A stretch of 34,361 nt of DNA from a virus: positions 1 through 34,361 of IMG/VR virus record IMGVR_UViG_3300043773_000339; one strand, 5' to 3'. Made by a program: the position numbers and the translations under genes. Positions 1 through 7,365 of the stretch are shown here, in pieces. The notes under the pieces were generated by a model. The model was not told the DNA's origin, did not search any database, and saw only the letters and a list, made by a program, of their open reading frames with translations. The stretch's first letter is position 1. The number at the start of each line of letters is the position of its first letter.

Positions 1-755
1 ACATCACGACGGATAACTACTACGCAGACGTCTTCGCGATCCACAAGGACATCGGCGACCAGACCCGCGCCAATGCGGATGCCCCGATCAACGTGGACCG
101 TGAGGCTGCGGAGTTCGTTACCCACCGGCTCCTGACCCGTCGCGAGATCCAGTTCGTGACCGACTTCATGACGACTGGCAAGTGGTCAAAGGACATCACC
201 GGTGTCGCTGCTTCTGCCACCACGAACCAGACCATCCAGTGGAGTGACTACACCAACTCCGACCCGATTGAGGACATTGAGGCTGGCAAGGCTTCGATCC
301 TCAGCACGACGGGCCTGGAGGCCAACACTCTCGTCCTCGGATACGACGTCTTCCGTCGCCTGAAGAACCACCCGGATCTCGTGGACCGCATCAAGTACAC
401 GAGTTCGCAGACGATCACGGAGGACATGCTTGCTCGCATGTTCGACATCGAGCGCGTGCTGGTGTCGAAGTCCGTGAAGGCCACGAACGCGGAGGGCGCG
501 ACTGGCGCCTATTCGTTCACCACGGGCAAGACGGCGCTCCTCGCGCACGTTGCCCCGAATCCCGGCATCCTGACCCCGTCTGCTGGCTACACGTTCTCGT
601 GGACCGGCGTCTCGCAGGGTCTCGGCCTGACGATCGGTACGTCCTCGTTCCGCCTTGAGTCGCTTCGCGCGACCCGCGTGGAGGCTGAGTTGGCGTTCGA
701 CAACAAGGTCGTCGCGTCGGATCTCGGCTACTTCTGGAACACCATCGTCGCCTGA
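1..755 (+). CDS. Major capsid protein, C-terminal part (5' end outside window)
   Basis: The frame is open from base 3 without a start codon, so the gene begins before the window; an internal Met at 93 is not the true start. The 250 visible residues include a segment of the type DVFRRLKNHPDLVDRIKY near the middle and end in a short hydrophobic tail (YFWNTIVA). Both are typical of phage major capsid proteins of the gpE/HK97-like group that build the icosahedral shell. A terminator-like hairpin follows, then the neck genes, which is the usual order. The N-terminal part is not visible, so the exact capsid family is inferred from the C-terminal half and the context. Confidence 0.8.
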   Translation, partial: ITTDNYYADVFAIHKDIGDQTRANADAPINVDREAAEFVTHRLLTRREIQFVTDFMTTGKWSKDITGVAASATTNQTIQWSDYTNSDPIEDIEAGKASILSTTGLEANTLVLGYDVFRRLKNHPDLVDRIKYTSSQTITEDMLARMFDIERVLVSKSVKATNAEGATGAYSFTTGKTALLAHVAPNPGILTPSAGYTFSWTGVSQGLGLTIGTSSFRLESLRATRVEAELAFDNKVVASDLGYFWNTIVA

Positions 756-786
756 TCCGGCATACTGACAACTGAATAGCGCGGAG

Positions 787-818
787 CGGGGTCACTCACA
801 GGTTGGGTGGCCCCGTTT
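787..818 (+). terminator. Rho-independent terminator after the capsid gene
   Basis: A 9-bp stem (787-795 CGGGGTCAC with 807-815 GTGGCCCCG, one G-U pair) encloses an 11-nt loop and is followed by TTT. It sits 32 bases after the capsid stop and before the connector gene's ribosome-binding site. It could partly terminate transcripts so that capsid protein is made in excess. The T-tract is short, so leakiness is likely. Confidence 0.6.
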
Positions 819-868
819 CGGCGCATTAGGCGGGATCGCGATTACACTAGGGAACGGGAGGTTGCCTC

Positions 869-1282
869 ATGACTTGGAGTTATTCCGGTAACCCTGGCGC
901 ATCTGACTTGGATCACATCAGGTTTCTGATCCAGGACACGGACACGACAGAGCAACTGTTCAGCAACGAGGAACTGACATTCCTGTTCAACCAGTACGGG
1001 GATGCCTACTCCGCTGCGATCGCTGCGGTGACGACGCTGATCGCTAAGGGTTCGCGTGTGGCGGAGGAGTCGAAGACGGTCGGTGACCTGTCCCTGTCCG
1101 TGAAGTCCGGCGCTCTTGTTTCGCAATGGGAAGCGCTACTGAAGTACCTGAAGGCAGAGCGCTTCCGTTACGCTCCTGCTGCCCCTGTCATCAACCTGAA
1201 CGCTATGGTGCCAACTGTCGAACGGGTCGAGGAGGACGAATCCACAGACTTCGTAGTCGGGCAGATGGATAACCGGACATGA
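869..1282 (+). CDS. Head-tail connector (adaptor) protein
   Basis: This 137-residue protein has the pattern of phage head-tail adaptor proteins, which bind under the portal. The N-terminal part (residues 15-45, DHIRFLIQDTDTTEQLFSNE) matches the region common in actinophage connectors, followed by an alanine-rich helix and a segment of the type VGDLSLSVKS. The start is supported by a GGGAGG ribosome-binding site about 7 bases upstream. It overlaps the next gene by ATGA. Function is assigned from sequence pattern and position directly after the capsid gene. Confidence 0.65.
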   Translation: MTWSYSGNPGASDLDHIRFLIQDTDTTEQLFSNEELTFLFNQYGDAYSAAIAAVTTLIAKGSRVAEESKTVGDLSLSVKSGALVSQWEALLKYLKAERFRYAPAAPVINLNAMVPTVERVEEDESTDFVVGQMDNRT

Positions 1283-1626
1283 GTATCGAACGGAACTTCC
1301 GCGAACTGTTCTCGCAGACTGTCACTCTGTTTCCACCGACATCTTCTTCCTCTATCGACAAATACGGGAAGCGGTCTTTCAGCGCTTCAGCGTCGGTGTC
1401 AGCCTGCGCCCATTACGTCAGCGAGACTGTGCTTCGGCGCACGGCAGATGGGCGAGAGGTCATTGAAGACGGAAGATTCTATCTGTACGGGATCTTTCCG
1501 GTAACGACAGACTACAAGTTGCGACTTGATGATGGGGCCGAGCCAATCATCGTCGCTGTAGATACGCCATACGATCAGAACGGTGCACACCATACGGTCG
1601 TTCATGTGGGAGGGAAACTCCAATGA
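1279..1626 (+). CDS. Probable head closure / head-tail joining protein
   Basis: This 115-residue protein is mostly beta-strand in character, with a C-terminal part (residues 80-112) containing DDGAEPIIVAVDTPYDQNG. Its size and place between the adaptor and the HK97 gp10-like protein fit the head-closure (stopper) role in the neck. It starts at an ATGA overlap with the adaptor and ends at an ATGA overlap with the next gene, so the neck genes are translationally coupled. No single diagnostic motif is visible; the call rests mainly on gene order. Confidence 0.5.
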   Translation: MSIERNFRELFSQTVTLFPPTSSSSIDKYGKRSFSASASVSACAHYVSETVLRRTADGREVIEDGRFYLYGIFPVTTDYKLRLDDGAEPIIVAVDTPYDQNGAHHTVVHVGGKLQ

Positions 1627-2039
1627 AGGATGGCATCGAACTCAAAGGCATGAAGAAACTGATCGAAGTCACCGAGCGTGTCGATGGCGGCGAGCAGATT
1701 CTGGCGCAGGCAATGTATGCCGAGGCGACGACTATCTTGAACGAGTCGAAGAAGATCGTGCCTGTCGCGACGGGCAATCTTCGCGCTTCGGGCAGGGTCG
1801 AGCGTCCCGTTACAGGAAAGGGTCGGGCGTCTGTCGAGATCACCTACGGCGGTGCCGCAGCACCCTACGCTCTCATCGTCCATGAGGTTCCCCCGAACAC
1901 GGGTGGCCGCTGGGGGACTGGCCTGACGCACGCCGCAGGCAAGTCCTACAAGTATCTGGAGATGCCGGTGATGGCGCACAAGGACAAGTTCGTTGATGGT
2001 GTGCGTGGGCGCGTCAACGAGATGCTAGAGGGTTCATAA
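1623..2039 (+). CDS. HK97 gp10-like neck / tail completion protein
   Basis: The 138-residue protein has the hallmarks of the HK97 gp10 family: a helical N-terminal half, then KIVPVATGNLRASGRV (about residues 44-60), and a C-terminal YALIVHEV with a following Gly-rich stretch before the last helix. Members join the connector to the tail or complete the tail end. ATGA and TAATG overlaps on both sides place it inside the neck operon. The family call is fairly secure; the exact role in this phage is inferred. Confidence 0.7.
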   Translation: MKDGIELKGMKKLIEVTERVDGGEQILAQAMYAEATTILNESKKIVPVATGNLRASGRVERPVTGKGRASVEITYGGAAAPYALIVHEVPPNTGGRWGTGLTHAAGKSYKYLEMPVMAHKDKFVDGVRGRVNEMLEGS

Positions 2040-2431
2040 TGCTGGAAGCGTTAGCGGATAAGTTGCAGTCTGCCAGTATCGCTACTGCCGGAGTCAACCT
2101 CTACATCGGTTTGATGCCGAGTTCTCCTGATGTGTGTGTCGCTCTTTATGAGTACGCGGGGGAGCCGCCTCTGGAAGTTCTGCGCGATAACGCCGCGACG
2201 CTGGAGCGACCGAGCGTTCAGGTAATGGTGCGCGCTGGGCGTAATGACTATCCGACTGCTCGCAACCTCATCAAGAATGTTCGTGACAGTCTCACCGGCA
2301 TCACGGATGAGACTATTTCGGGCGTACGGTTTCTACGTGTGAATCAGAACTCAGCGATCAACTCTGTCGGCACGGACGAGAACGACAGGCCCATCTTCAC
2401 GTTATCTCTTCTGACGGTTGTGGAGCGTTGA
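2039..2431 (+). CDS. Tail terminator / minor capsid protein
   Basis: This 130-residue protein begins with a helix (LEALADKLQSA), then a strand-rich body containing PDVCVALYEYAGEPP and VQVMVRAGRNDYPTAR. That is the pattern of the phage minor capsid/tail terminator family which caps the tail tube at the neck. It starts at a TAATG overlap and ends with TGATG into the next small gene. It is the last recognisable neck gene; the tail genes expected next are instead about 23 kb further on, beyond an inverted block. Confidence 0.65.
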   Translation: MLEALADKLQSASIATAGVNLYIGLMPSSPDVCVALYEYAGEPPLEVLRDNAATLERPSVQVMVRAGRNDYPTARNLIKNVRDSLTGITDETISGVRFLRVNQNSAINSVGTDENDRPIFTLSLLTVVER

Positions 2432-2568
2432 TGGACCCGTATGGTCGCGGCGCTGTTACGATTGAGCGTCCGAGGTGCTGGAGGTGCAACAAGTTACTCG
2501 CTGAACAGGTGACTGCCCCGTGGCGGATCACATGCCCCCGCTGCAAGGCGGCGAACCAGCAGGAGTGA
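2431..2568 (+). CDS. Com-like zinc-finger protein (45 aa)
   Basis: The 45-residue product carries RCWRCNKLLAEQ, then ITCPRCKAANQ: a four-cysteine zinc knuckle with the spacing and surrounding residues of phage Mu Com (RC-x2-C-NKLL ... RCPRCK). Com in Mu is an RNA-binding activator of translation of the DNA-modification gene mom. Here no mom-like gene follows; the next gene, two bases on, is a metallophosphoesterase. The start overlaps the previous stop (TGATG). The family match is convincing from the motif; the target is unknown. Confidence 0.7.
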   Translation: MDPYGRGAVTIERPRCWRCNKLLAEQVTAPWRITCPRCKAANQQE

Positions 2569-2569
2569 A

Positions 2570-3736
2570 ATGAGCCTAAAGGACGAGTTCACGAAACAGA
2601 TCCAGGCGGCAGAAGAACTAACAGCAAGGAAGCGCAAGTGGATACCGGGTGTCGAGTGGCTCGGCTCCGAGGGGACCGTCACTACTGACGCTGTTCAAGG
2701 GGACCCCGAATGGGAGCATATTCTTCGGGCTTGGGACCTTGACCCTAACGAATTTCAGATCGTCGAACCGGTCTTGTTTAACTCGTGGGGCGGAGACGAC
2801 GGGCTGACGAATCGGCAGTTCAAGGCAAAGGTGATTCGCCGCGTTCATTCATTTGTGGATATTGAACCGCTGATAGCAGAGGCTATGCGGCACAAGCCCA
2901 AGCGGAAGAACTACGAAGGCAGCGGAACGCTGAACGCTGTCCTCGCAGACTGGCAGATCGGCAAGGCTGACGGAGACGGGCTAGAGGGTACGATCCGCCG
3001 CGTCATCGACTGCCGTGACGCTCTCATTCATCGGGTGAAGGAACTGCGGAAGATAGGGCGCTCTGTCGCGCATCTGAACGTTCTCTGGACCGGCGACAGC
3101 ATCGAAGGCTGCTTCGGACATTACGCGTCGCAGACTTTCTCGGTAGAACTTAATCGCAGAGATCAGGTGAAGGTAACTCGTCGCCTGCTGACGGATACGT
3201 TGCAGGCCTGGGCACCGCACTTCGAGACGATCACGGTCGCCGCCGTCGGAGGCAACCACGGAGAGCATCGTAACGGTAGCGGGAAGATGTTCACCGGAAT
3301 TGACGACAATGATGATCTGGCGATTGTCGAACAGGTGTCCGAGATCCTTGCCGCAAATGAAGCCGCATACGGGCACATCCGTTTCGTTATCGCGCGGGAT
3401 TCGGTCACTTGTACTATCCCATCAGCAGGATGGATATTAGGCATCACGCACGGTCATGTGTCCCGCAACGGTGCGACTGCCGAGGGCAAGTTGCGTTCGT
3501 GGTGGGAGAAGCAGGCTGCGGGTAAGCAGCCGATCGGTGACGCAGACATCCTGGTATCTGGGCACTATCACCACTTCCGTGTCGCTGACTGGGGAGGGTG
3601 CCTCTGGATGCAGTCTCCTGCGCTAGATGGGGGAAGTGACTGGTGGCGGACGTATGCCGGTGAAGTGTCAGAACCGGGTATGCTCACTTTCGTTACGACC
3701 GAGGAGCAGAGGGTCGGCGACATAGCCATACTGTGA
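2570..3736 (+). CDS. Calcineurin-like metallophosphoesterase / SbcD-like exonuclease
   Basis: The 388-residue protein has the metal-binding motifs of the calcineurin-like phosphoesterase fold: LADWQIGK (about 125-132, a D-x-Q variant of D-x-H), WTGDSIEG (173-180), GGNHGEH (227-233), ITHGH (about 290) and SGHYHHF (about 330). Such proteins cleave phosphodiester bonds using two metal ions, and phage members are often compared with the SbcD/Mre11 exonucleases. About 110 N-terminal residues precede the domain and look like an added helical region. It follows the Com-like gene immediately. DNA repair or DNA processing is a reasonable guess, but the substrate cannot be read from sequence. Confidence 0.75.
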   Translation: MSLKDEFTKQIQAAEELTARKRKWIPGVEWLGSEGTVTTDAVQGDPEWEHILRAWDLDPNEFQIVEPVLFNSWGGDDGLTNRQFKAKVIRRVHSFVDIEPLIAEAMRHKPKRKNYEGSGTLNAVLADWQIGKADGDGLEGTIRRVIDCRDALIHRVKELRKIGRSVAHLNVLWTGDSIEGCFGHYASQTFSVELNRRDQVKVTRRLLTDTLQAWAPHFETITVAAVGGNHGEHRNGSGKMFTGIDDNDDLAIVEQVSEILAANEAAYGHIRFVIARDSVTCTIPSAGWILGITHGHVSRNGATAEGKLRSWWEKQAAGKQPIGDADILVSGHYHHFRVADWGGCLWMQSPALDGGSDWWRTYAGEVSEPGMLTFVTTEEQRVGDIAIL

Positions 3737-3743
3737 GGGGCTC

Positions 3744-4019
3744 ATGGACATCGTTGAGGAACGCGCGAAGAGTTACGGGGATCCGGCTGAAAACATCACG
3801 CGCATCGCGGCTCTCTGGTCTGCGTATCTCGGTGTCGAGATCTATGCTCATGATGTCTCTTGGATGATGGTGATGTTGAAGGCGAGTCGATCTAAGAACG
3901 ACCCTGGCAATCTGGACAACTATGAGGACGGGCACGGTTACGTCGAGATCGCTGAACGGCTACGCTTCACGGAGAAGTTACGGATGATCGCCCATCGCAG
4001 GAAGGACACGCTGCTGTGA
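3744..4019 (+). CDS. DUF6378-type phage protein
   Basis: The 91-residue protein contains RAKSYGDPAENITRIAALW and later WMMVMLKASRSKNDPGNLDN. This is the signature of a small family widespread in actinophages and other phages (DUF6378) with no established function. A GAGGGG ribosome-binding site lies 4-9 bases before the start. Its stop overlaps the GTG of the next tiny gene. The conserved D, H and K positions suggest a small helical, possibly nucleotide-related domain, but no activity is known. Confidence 0.7.
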   Translation: MDIVEERAKSYGDPAENITRIAALWSAYLGVEIYAHDVSWMMVMLKASRSKNDPGNLDNYEDGHGYVEIAERLRFTEKLRMIAHRRKDTLL

Positions 4020-4165
4020 TCTGCCCATCGTGCAAACTAGGGGGAGAACTGAACCGAGAGGGCAACCCGGATACAGCGGCGAAGTACCACCGCAAATGTC
4101 AATGGCCTAATGGCGGGTGCTTCTGCCAGCACGCGGTAGGCGATAACGGATATGTCCGATCTTAG
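4016..4165 (+). CDS. Small cysteine-rich zinc-ribbon protein (49 aa)
   Basis: Starts at GTG overlapping the previous stop (GTGA). The product has CPSC near the N-terminus, then YHRKC and GGCFCQHAVG, a Cys/His arrangement expected to bind zinc. Similar short proteins with a CPSC...C.CQH pattern recur in actinophages, often near structural genes. It overlaps the glycosyltransferase start by 14 bases. Function unknown. Confidence 0.65.
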   Translation: MICPSCKLGGELNREGNPDTAAKYHRKCQWPNGGCFCQHAVGDNGYVRS

Positions 4166-5207
4166 TATCGCGTTCATCAGCGGTGACTGGAATAATCAGG
4201 TCGATCCGCCAGAGCCGAACGGATGCGCTTACTACCGTCAGGTGTTGCCTTGCCAACTGATGCAGGAGCAGGGCTACGACACGCTAGTTGGGCAGCCGCG
4301 ACCGCACGACACTATGGGTATCGGCTTAGCGAAAGATGACGGTGCGCTATTCGGCTTCGACATAAACATCTTCAAACTAATGATGCACGCTTCTGTCCCT
4401 CAACTGTTTCACGCGATGCAGTCCGAGGGGCAGATTGTCGCTATCGACATCGACGACTTCCACTTCGATCTGCACGCTGAGAACATCGCGCACTCCGCGA
4501 CGAATCCGCACACCAACCCCACGAATAACCGCATGTGGTACGAGGTTGGTATACGTCAGGCAGATTTCATCACCGTATCTACTGCTTTCCTCGCAGACTT
4601 CTACGGGCGACGCTGCCGCGATGTGCGCCTAGTGCGTAATGCGGTAGAGACTGACCGCTTTACACCTGTCGAGCAGCCGGAGACGCCGACGTTTGGATGG
4701 CTTGGCGGGACACTATGGCGGTCTGGCGACATCGAACTTCTGCGCGACTGGCTGCCAGGATTCGTGAAGCAGCACAACGTCCCTGTTTCTCATTCTGGGC
4801 ACATCCCCGGCGACCCCCGGCATTTCGCCGTGCGCGCAGGACTGAAGCGCGTCGAGACCACCCCTATGCGAACGATCAGTAACGTTCCGAAGATGATGAC
4901 TTTTAACGTCGGGCTGGTCCCGCTCGCCCGTAACGGATTCAATGAGGCGAAGAGTTACTTGAAGGGCTTGGAGTATGCGGCGGCTGGGATCCCGTTCATC
5001 GCCACCCCGACAGAGGAATACAGGCTCTTAGAAGCCGCAGGAGTTGGCAGGCTGGCCTCTTCCCCTGACGAGTGGATTGACCACGCTACGGCGCTCCTAG
5101 ACCCGTCTACGCGCATCGCAGAGGCCGAGCGCAACCGCGCCATCGTGAGGCAGAGGTTTGACATCTCAGGGATGGGGGAGGAATGGGCTACCGCGATTAC
5201 TTCTTAA
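4152..5207 (+). CDS. Glycosyltransferase, GT-B fold (group 1-like)
   Basis: The 351-residue protein shows the two-domain layout of group 1 glycosyltransferases. The C-terminal Rossmann half starts about residue 178 (TFGWLGGTLWRSGD) and carries the donor-binding segment NEAKSYLKGLEYAAAGIPF (about 265-283) followed by IATPTEEYRLL. Such enzymes move a sugar from a nucleotide sugar to an acceptor. The next gene looks like a methyltransferase and an RmlB-like dehydratase lies nearby, so glycan decoration of virions or of a modified base are both possible. The start overlaps the zinc-ribbon gene and has only a weak ribosome-binding site. Confidence 0.75.
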   Translation: MSDLSIAFISGDWNNQVDPPEPNGCAYYRQVLPCQLMQEQGYDTLVGQPRPHDTMGIGLAKDDGALFGFDINIFKLMMHASVPQLFHAMQSEGQIVAIDIDDFHFDLHAENIAHSATNPHTNPTNNRMWYEVGIRQADFITVSTAFLADFYGRRCRDVRLVRNAVETDRFTPVEQPETPTFGWLGGTLWRSGDIELLRDWLPGFVKQHNVPVSHSGHIPGDPRHFAVRAGLKRVETTPMRTISNVPKMMTFNVGLVPLARNGFNEAKSYLKGLEYAAAGIPFIATPTEEYRLLEAAGVGRLASSPDEWIDHATALLDPSTRIAEAERNRAIVRQRFDISGMGEEWATAITS

Positions 5208-5788
5208 ACCACGCAGGCTGCATTGCGGTGCAGAGTGAAGCGACGATACATGCACTAGAACGCAGTATCCCGCTGCGACCACTCGCGATGCTGCTCATCG
5301 GTGTCGGAAACGGCGGAACAGTCGAGATCTGGCGCGACACACTTCCCGAAGGATCAAGCGTTACCGCGATTGACGAGAATCCTGCTGCTGCTGAGATCCC
5401 AAACCTTGACGTTATCTTGTGTGATATGCGAGACCGTATCGCCATGAGACAAACCCTCAAAGGCCAATGGTTCGATGTCATCATCGACACGACGGGAACC
5501 ATGCAGCCCTACGCTTGGCCGTTCCTGAAGGCAGGCGGAGTTCTCATTTACGAAAGTTACATTCCTGAAATGATAATGATGCTTGTGCAGGATCTCGCCT
5601 CTGGTGGTGACTCTTGGATTCCCGGAGAAGAGATCATGCGAATCGACACCTATCAATCTTGTGCCGTTATTGAAAAGCGTAACCCTCGCGTCGTCCCATA
5701 TCTGAACGTACTGACAGGTAACTTTGCTGAAGTCAAACCCGAATCGGAGTTCATCGCGGCTGGCTTCAAGCGAGTCATTTCCGCGTAA
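5183..5788 (+). CDS. SAM-dependent methyltransferase-like protein
   Basis: The 201-residue protein follows the class I methyltransferase pattern: a glycine-rich loop after a strand (LLIGVGNGGT, about 38-47), an acidic end of the second strand (SVTAIDENP), a third strand with acidic residues (LDVILCDMRD), and FDVIIDTTGTM where motif IV would lie. It overlaps the glycosyltransferase by 25 bases, so the two are probably made together and may act on the same sugar or surface structure. No DNA-methyltransferase catalytic motif (PPY or PC) is visible, which argues against DNA as substrate. Confidence 0.6.
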   Translation: MGYRDYFLNHAGCIAVQSEATIHALERSIPLRPLAMLLIGVGNGGTVEIWRDTLPEGSSVTAIDENPAAAEIPNLDVILCDMRDRIAMRQTLKGQWFDVIIDTTGTMQPYAWPFLKAGGVLIYESYIPEMIMMLVQDLASGGDSWIPGEEIMRIDTYQSCAVIEKRNPRVVPYLNVLTGNFAEVKPESEFIAAGFKRVISA

Positions 5789-5797
5789 ACTAGATTC

Positions 5798-6337
5798 GTG
5801 GCAAACTACTGGCGGAAGCGCACATATCAACAGGCGGCGACTGAGCCTGATGGCCTAGCCAGGCGTGGACTCGTCTACCTGATGAGTCAGTTTTTCACGG
5901 TCGGTGCTGGTGCTTCTGTCTACTTTGCGATTGACACTAACGACGCTGAAGTCGAGTTTCAGTTCTATGACATCGCTAGTGACCAGGGGGAGATCCAAGC
6001 GACACTACTTGAGGCTCCCGCTACGGTGACACAGTACAACTACATCACCCCCAGGAACCTTAATAGGAAGTTCCCCGACACCGCTGCGGCATCATTGTCC
6101 GCTGCAAGCGCGGTCACAGGAGGAACACCTATCGCTTCCGAACTGGTCGGTAACACCGCTAAGGCTGGCGGAGATATCACGCAACAGAAGATCCACACCC
6201 TGCGCGACGATACGGTTTATGTTATGCGGTTCGTGAACGTGTCAAACCAGTCTTCCACGGTTCATATGAACCTGGGATGGTCTGAGAATGATCCGCAGCA
6301 TTACCGACTCATTGAACCCGTAGACCCCGCCTCGTAG
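5798..6337 (+). CDS. Probable virion protein, unknown function
   Basis: The 179-residue protein starts at GTG and is rich in Ala, Ser and Thr with alternating beta-strand segments (GASVYFAIDTNDAEVEF, YVMRFVNVSNQSSTVHM). The composition resembles phage surface or fibre-associated proteins. No family motif was recognised. It is the last plus-strand gene before the inverted block; its stop is only two bases from the stop of the convergent RmlB-like gene and no terminator hairpin is seen between them. Confidence 0.5.
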   Translation: MANYWRKRTYQQAATEPDGLARRGLVYLMSQFFTVGAGASVYFAIDTNDAEVEFQFYDIASDQGEIQATLLEAPATVTQYNYITPRNLNRKFPDTAAASLSAASAVTGGTPIASELVGNTAKAGGDITQQKIHTLRDDTVYVMRFVNVSNQSSTVHMNLGWSENDPQHYRLIEPVDPAS

Positions 6338-6339
6338 CG

Positions 6340-7365
6340 TTACAGTTTCAGCCACTCGGGTCGGGCCAATGTCCACTTGATCGTTCTCTCCAAAGACTCT
6401 TCCAGCGACAGAGGCGCGGACCATCCGGCGTCAGCGATCTTCGAACCATCCAACGCGTAGCGCAGATCGTGCCCAGGGCGAGAAGAGTGGAAGTCCAGCA
6501 ATTCGTAGCGCAGAGGCTTGCCGACATAGGAAGCAATCAACTCAGCCATCTGAAGGTTATTCATCTCCCGCTCCCCGACGACATGCCACTTCGCCGGAAC
6601 ATCTGACTCCCCATAGCGTGGAGTGTTCTGCTGGATAGCGAACAGCAAAGCATCGGCCTGGTTCCTCGCATGTAGGTAGAAGCGCGAACCGATCTCTCCG
6701 CTCGGCGAAGCGTGGATCGACATAACCTCGCCGGACAACACTCGCTTGATAGTCATAGGCACAAACTTCTCGGTGTCCTGCATCTCACCAATAATGTTCA
6801 TAGTGTTAGTGATGACCAGGGGAATGTCGTAGGTACGCCAGTAGGAGAACGCAACAGACTCCTGCGCCGCCTTACTAGCCGAGTAAGGGTTAGAAGGGAA
6901 ATATTGATCCGCCCATTCCCGATGCGCGTGACCCGCAGGAGCAGGCCCATACACCTCATCTGTAGACACATGCAGGAACTTCTCCACCGGATAGTCCCGC
7001 GCATAATCCAGCATGTTCGTAATCAGCGCCACGTTATTCCGAATGAACGGTCCAGGCTCCGTGATAGACCTATCAACGTGCGACTCAGATGCCACATTCA
7101 GGAGATAGTCAATAGGGCCGATCTCCGAAGCAAGGACAGGGGACACAGGAGCAGTCAAGTCGTGAGTAATAACACGCGTCCGCGTGTAGGAGTCATCCAC
7201 GCCACCCGCCGCCAGCCGAATACGGTCCGTCAGCCCACGGTGGCGGAAACTCACGAGGCAGACTACCTCGTAGTCTGTCGTGGTGAGAAGGTGTCGCAGG
7301 ACATGGGAGCCCACGAAGCCACTTGCTCCGGTGAGGAGTACGCGCTTGCTCATTGTCAGATCCAT
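6340..7365 (-). CDS. dTDP-glucose 4,6-dehydratase-like (RmlB) / NAD-sugar epimerase
   Basis: This 341-residue short-chain dehydrogenase has the NAD-binding loop LLTGASGFVGSH (about 9-20), the STDEVYG segment containing the Thr-Asp-Glu triad typical of dTDP-glucose 4,6-dehydratases, and the catalytic YSASK (Tyr-x3-Lys). C-terminal residues GHDLRYALDGSKI also fit the sugar-nucleotide dehydratase/epimerase family. It would supply 4-keto-6-deoxy sugar nucleotides or a related sugar. It overlaps the large terminase end by 10 bases if the first Met is used; a second Met at 7353 gives a 2-base gap and is equally possible. Confidence 0.75.
   Translation of the reverse strand: MDLTMSKRVLLTGASGFVGSHVLRHLLTTTDYEVVCLVSFRHRGLTDRIRLAAGGVDDSYTRTRVITHDLTAPVSPVLASEIGPIDYLLNVASESHVDRSITEPGPFIRNNVALITNMLDYARDYPVEKFLHVSTDEVYGPAPAGHAHREWADQYFPSNPYSASKAAQESVAFSYWRTYDIPLVITNTMNIIGEMQDTEKFVPMTIKRVLSGEVMSIHASPSGEIGSRFYLHARNQADALLFAIQQNTPRYGESDVPAKWHVVGEREMNNLQMAELIASYVGKPLRYELLDFHSSRPGHDLRYALDGSKIADAGWSAPLSLEESLERTIKWTLARPEWLKL

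Noticed and set aside
5878-5887. CTGATGAGTC on the plus strand as a hammerhead core
   Set aside because: It lies inside a coding gene and has no matching GAAA or stem II/III partners.
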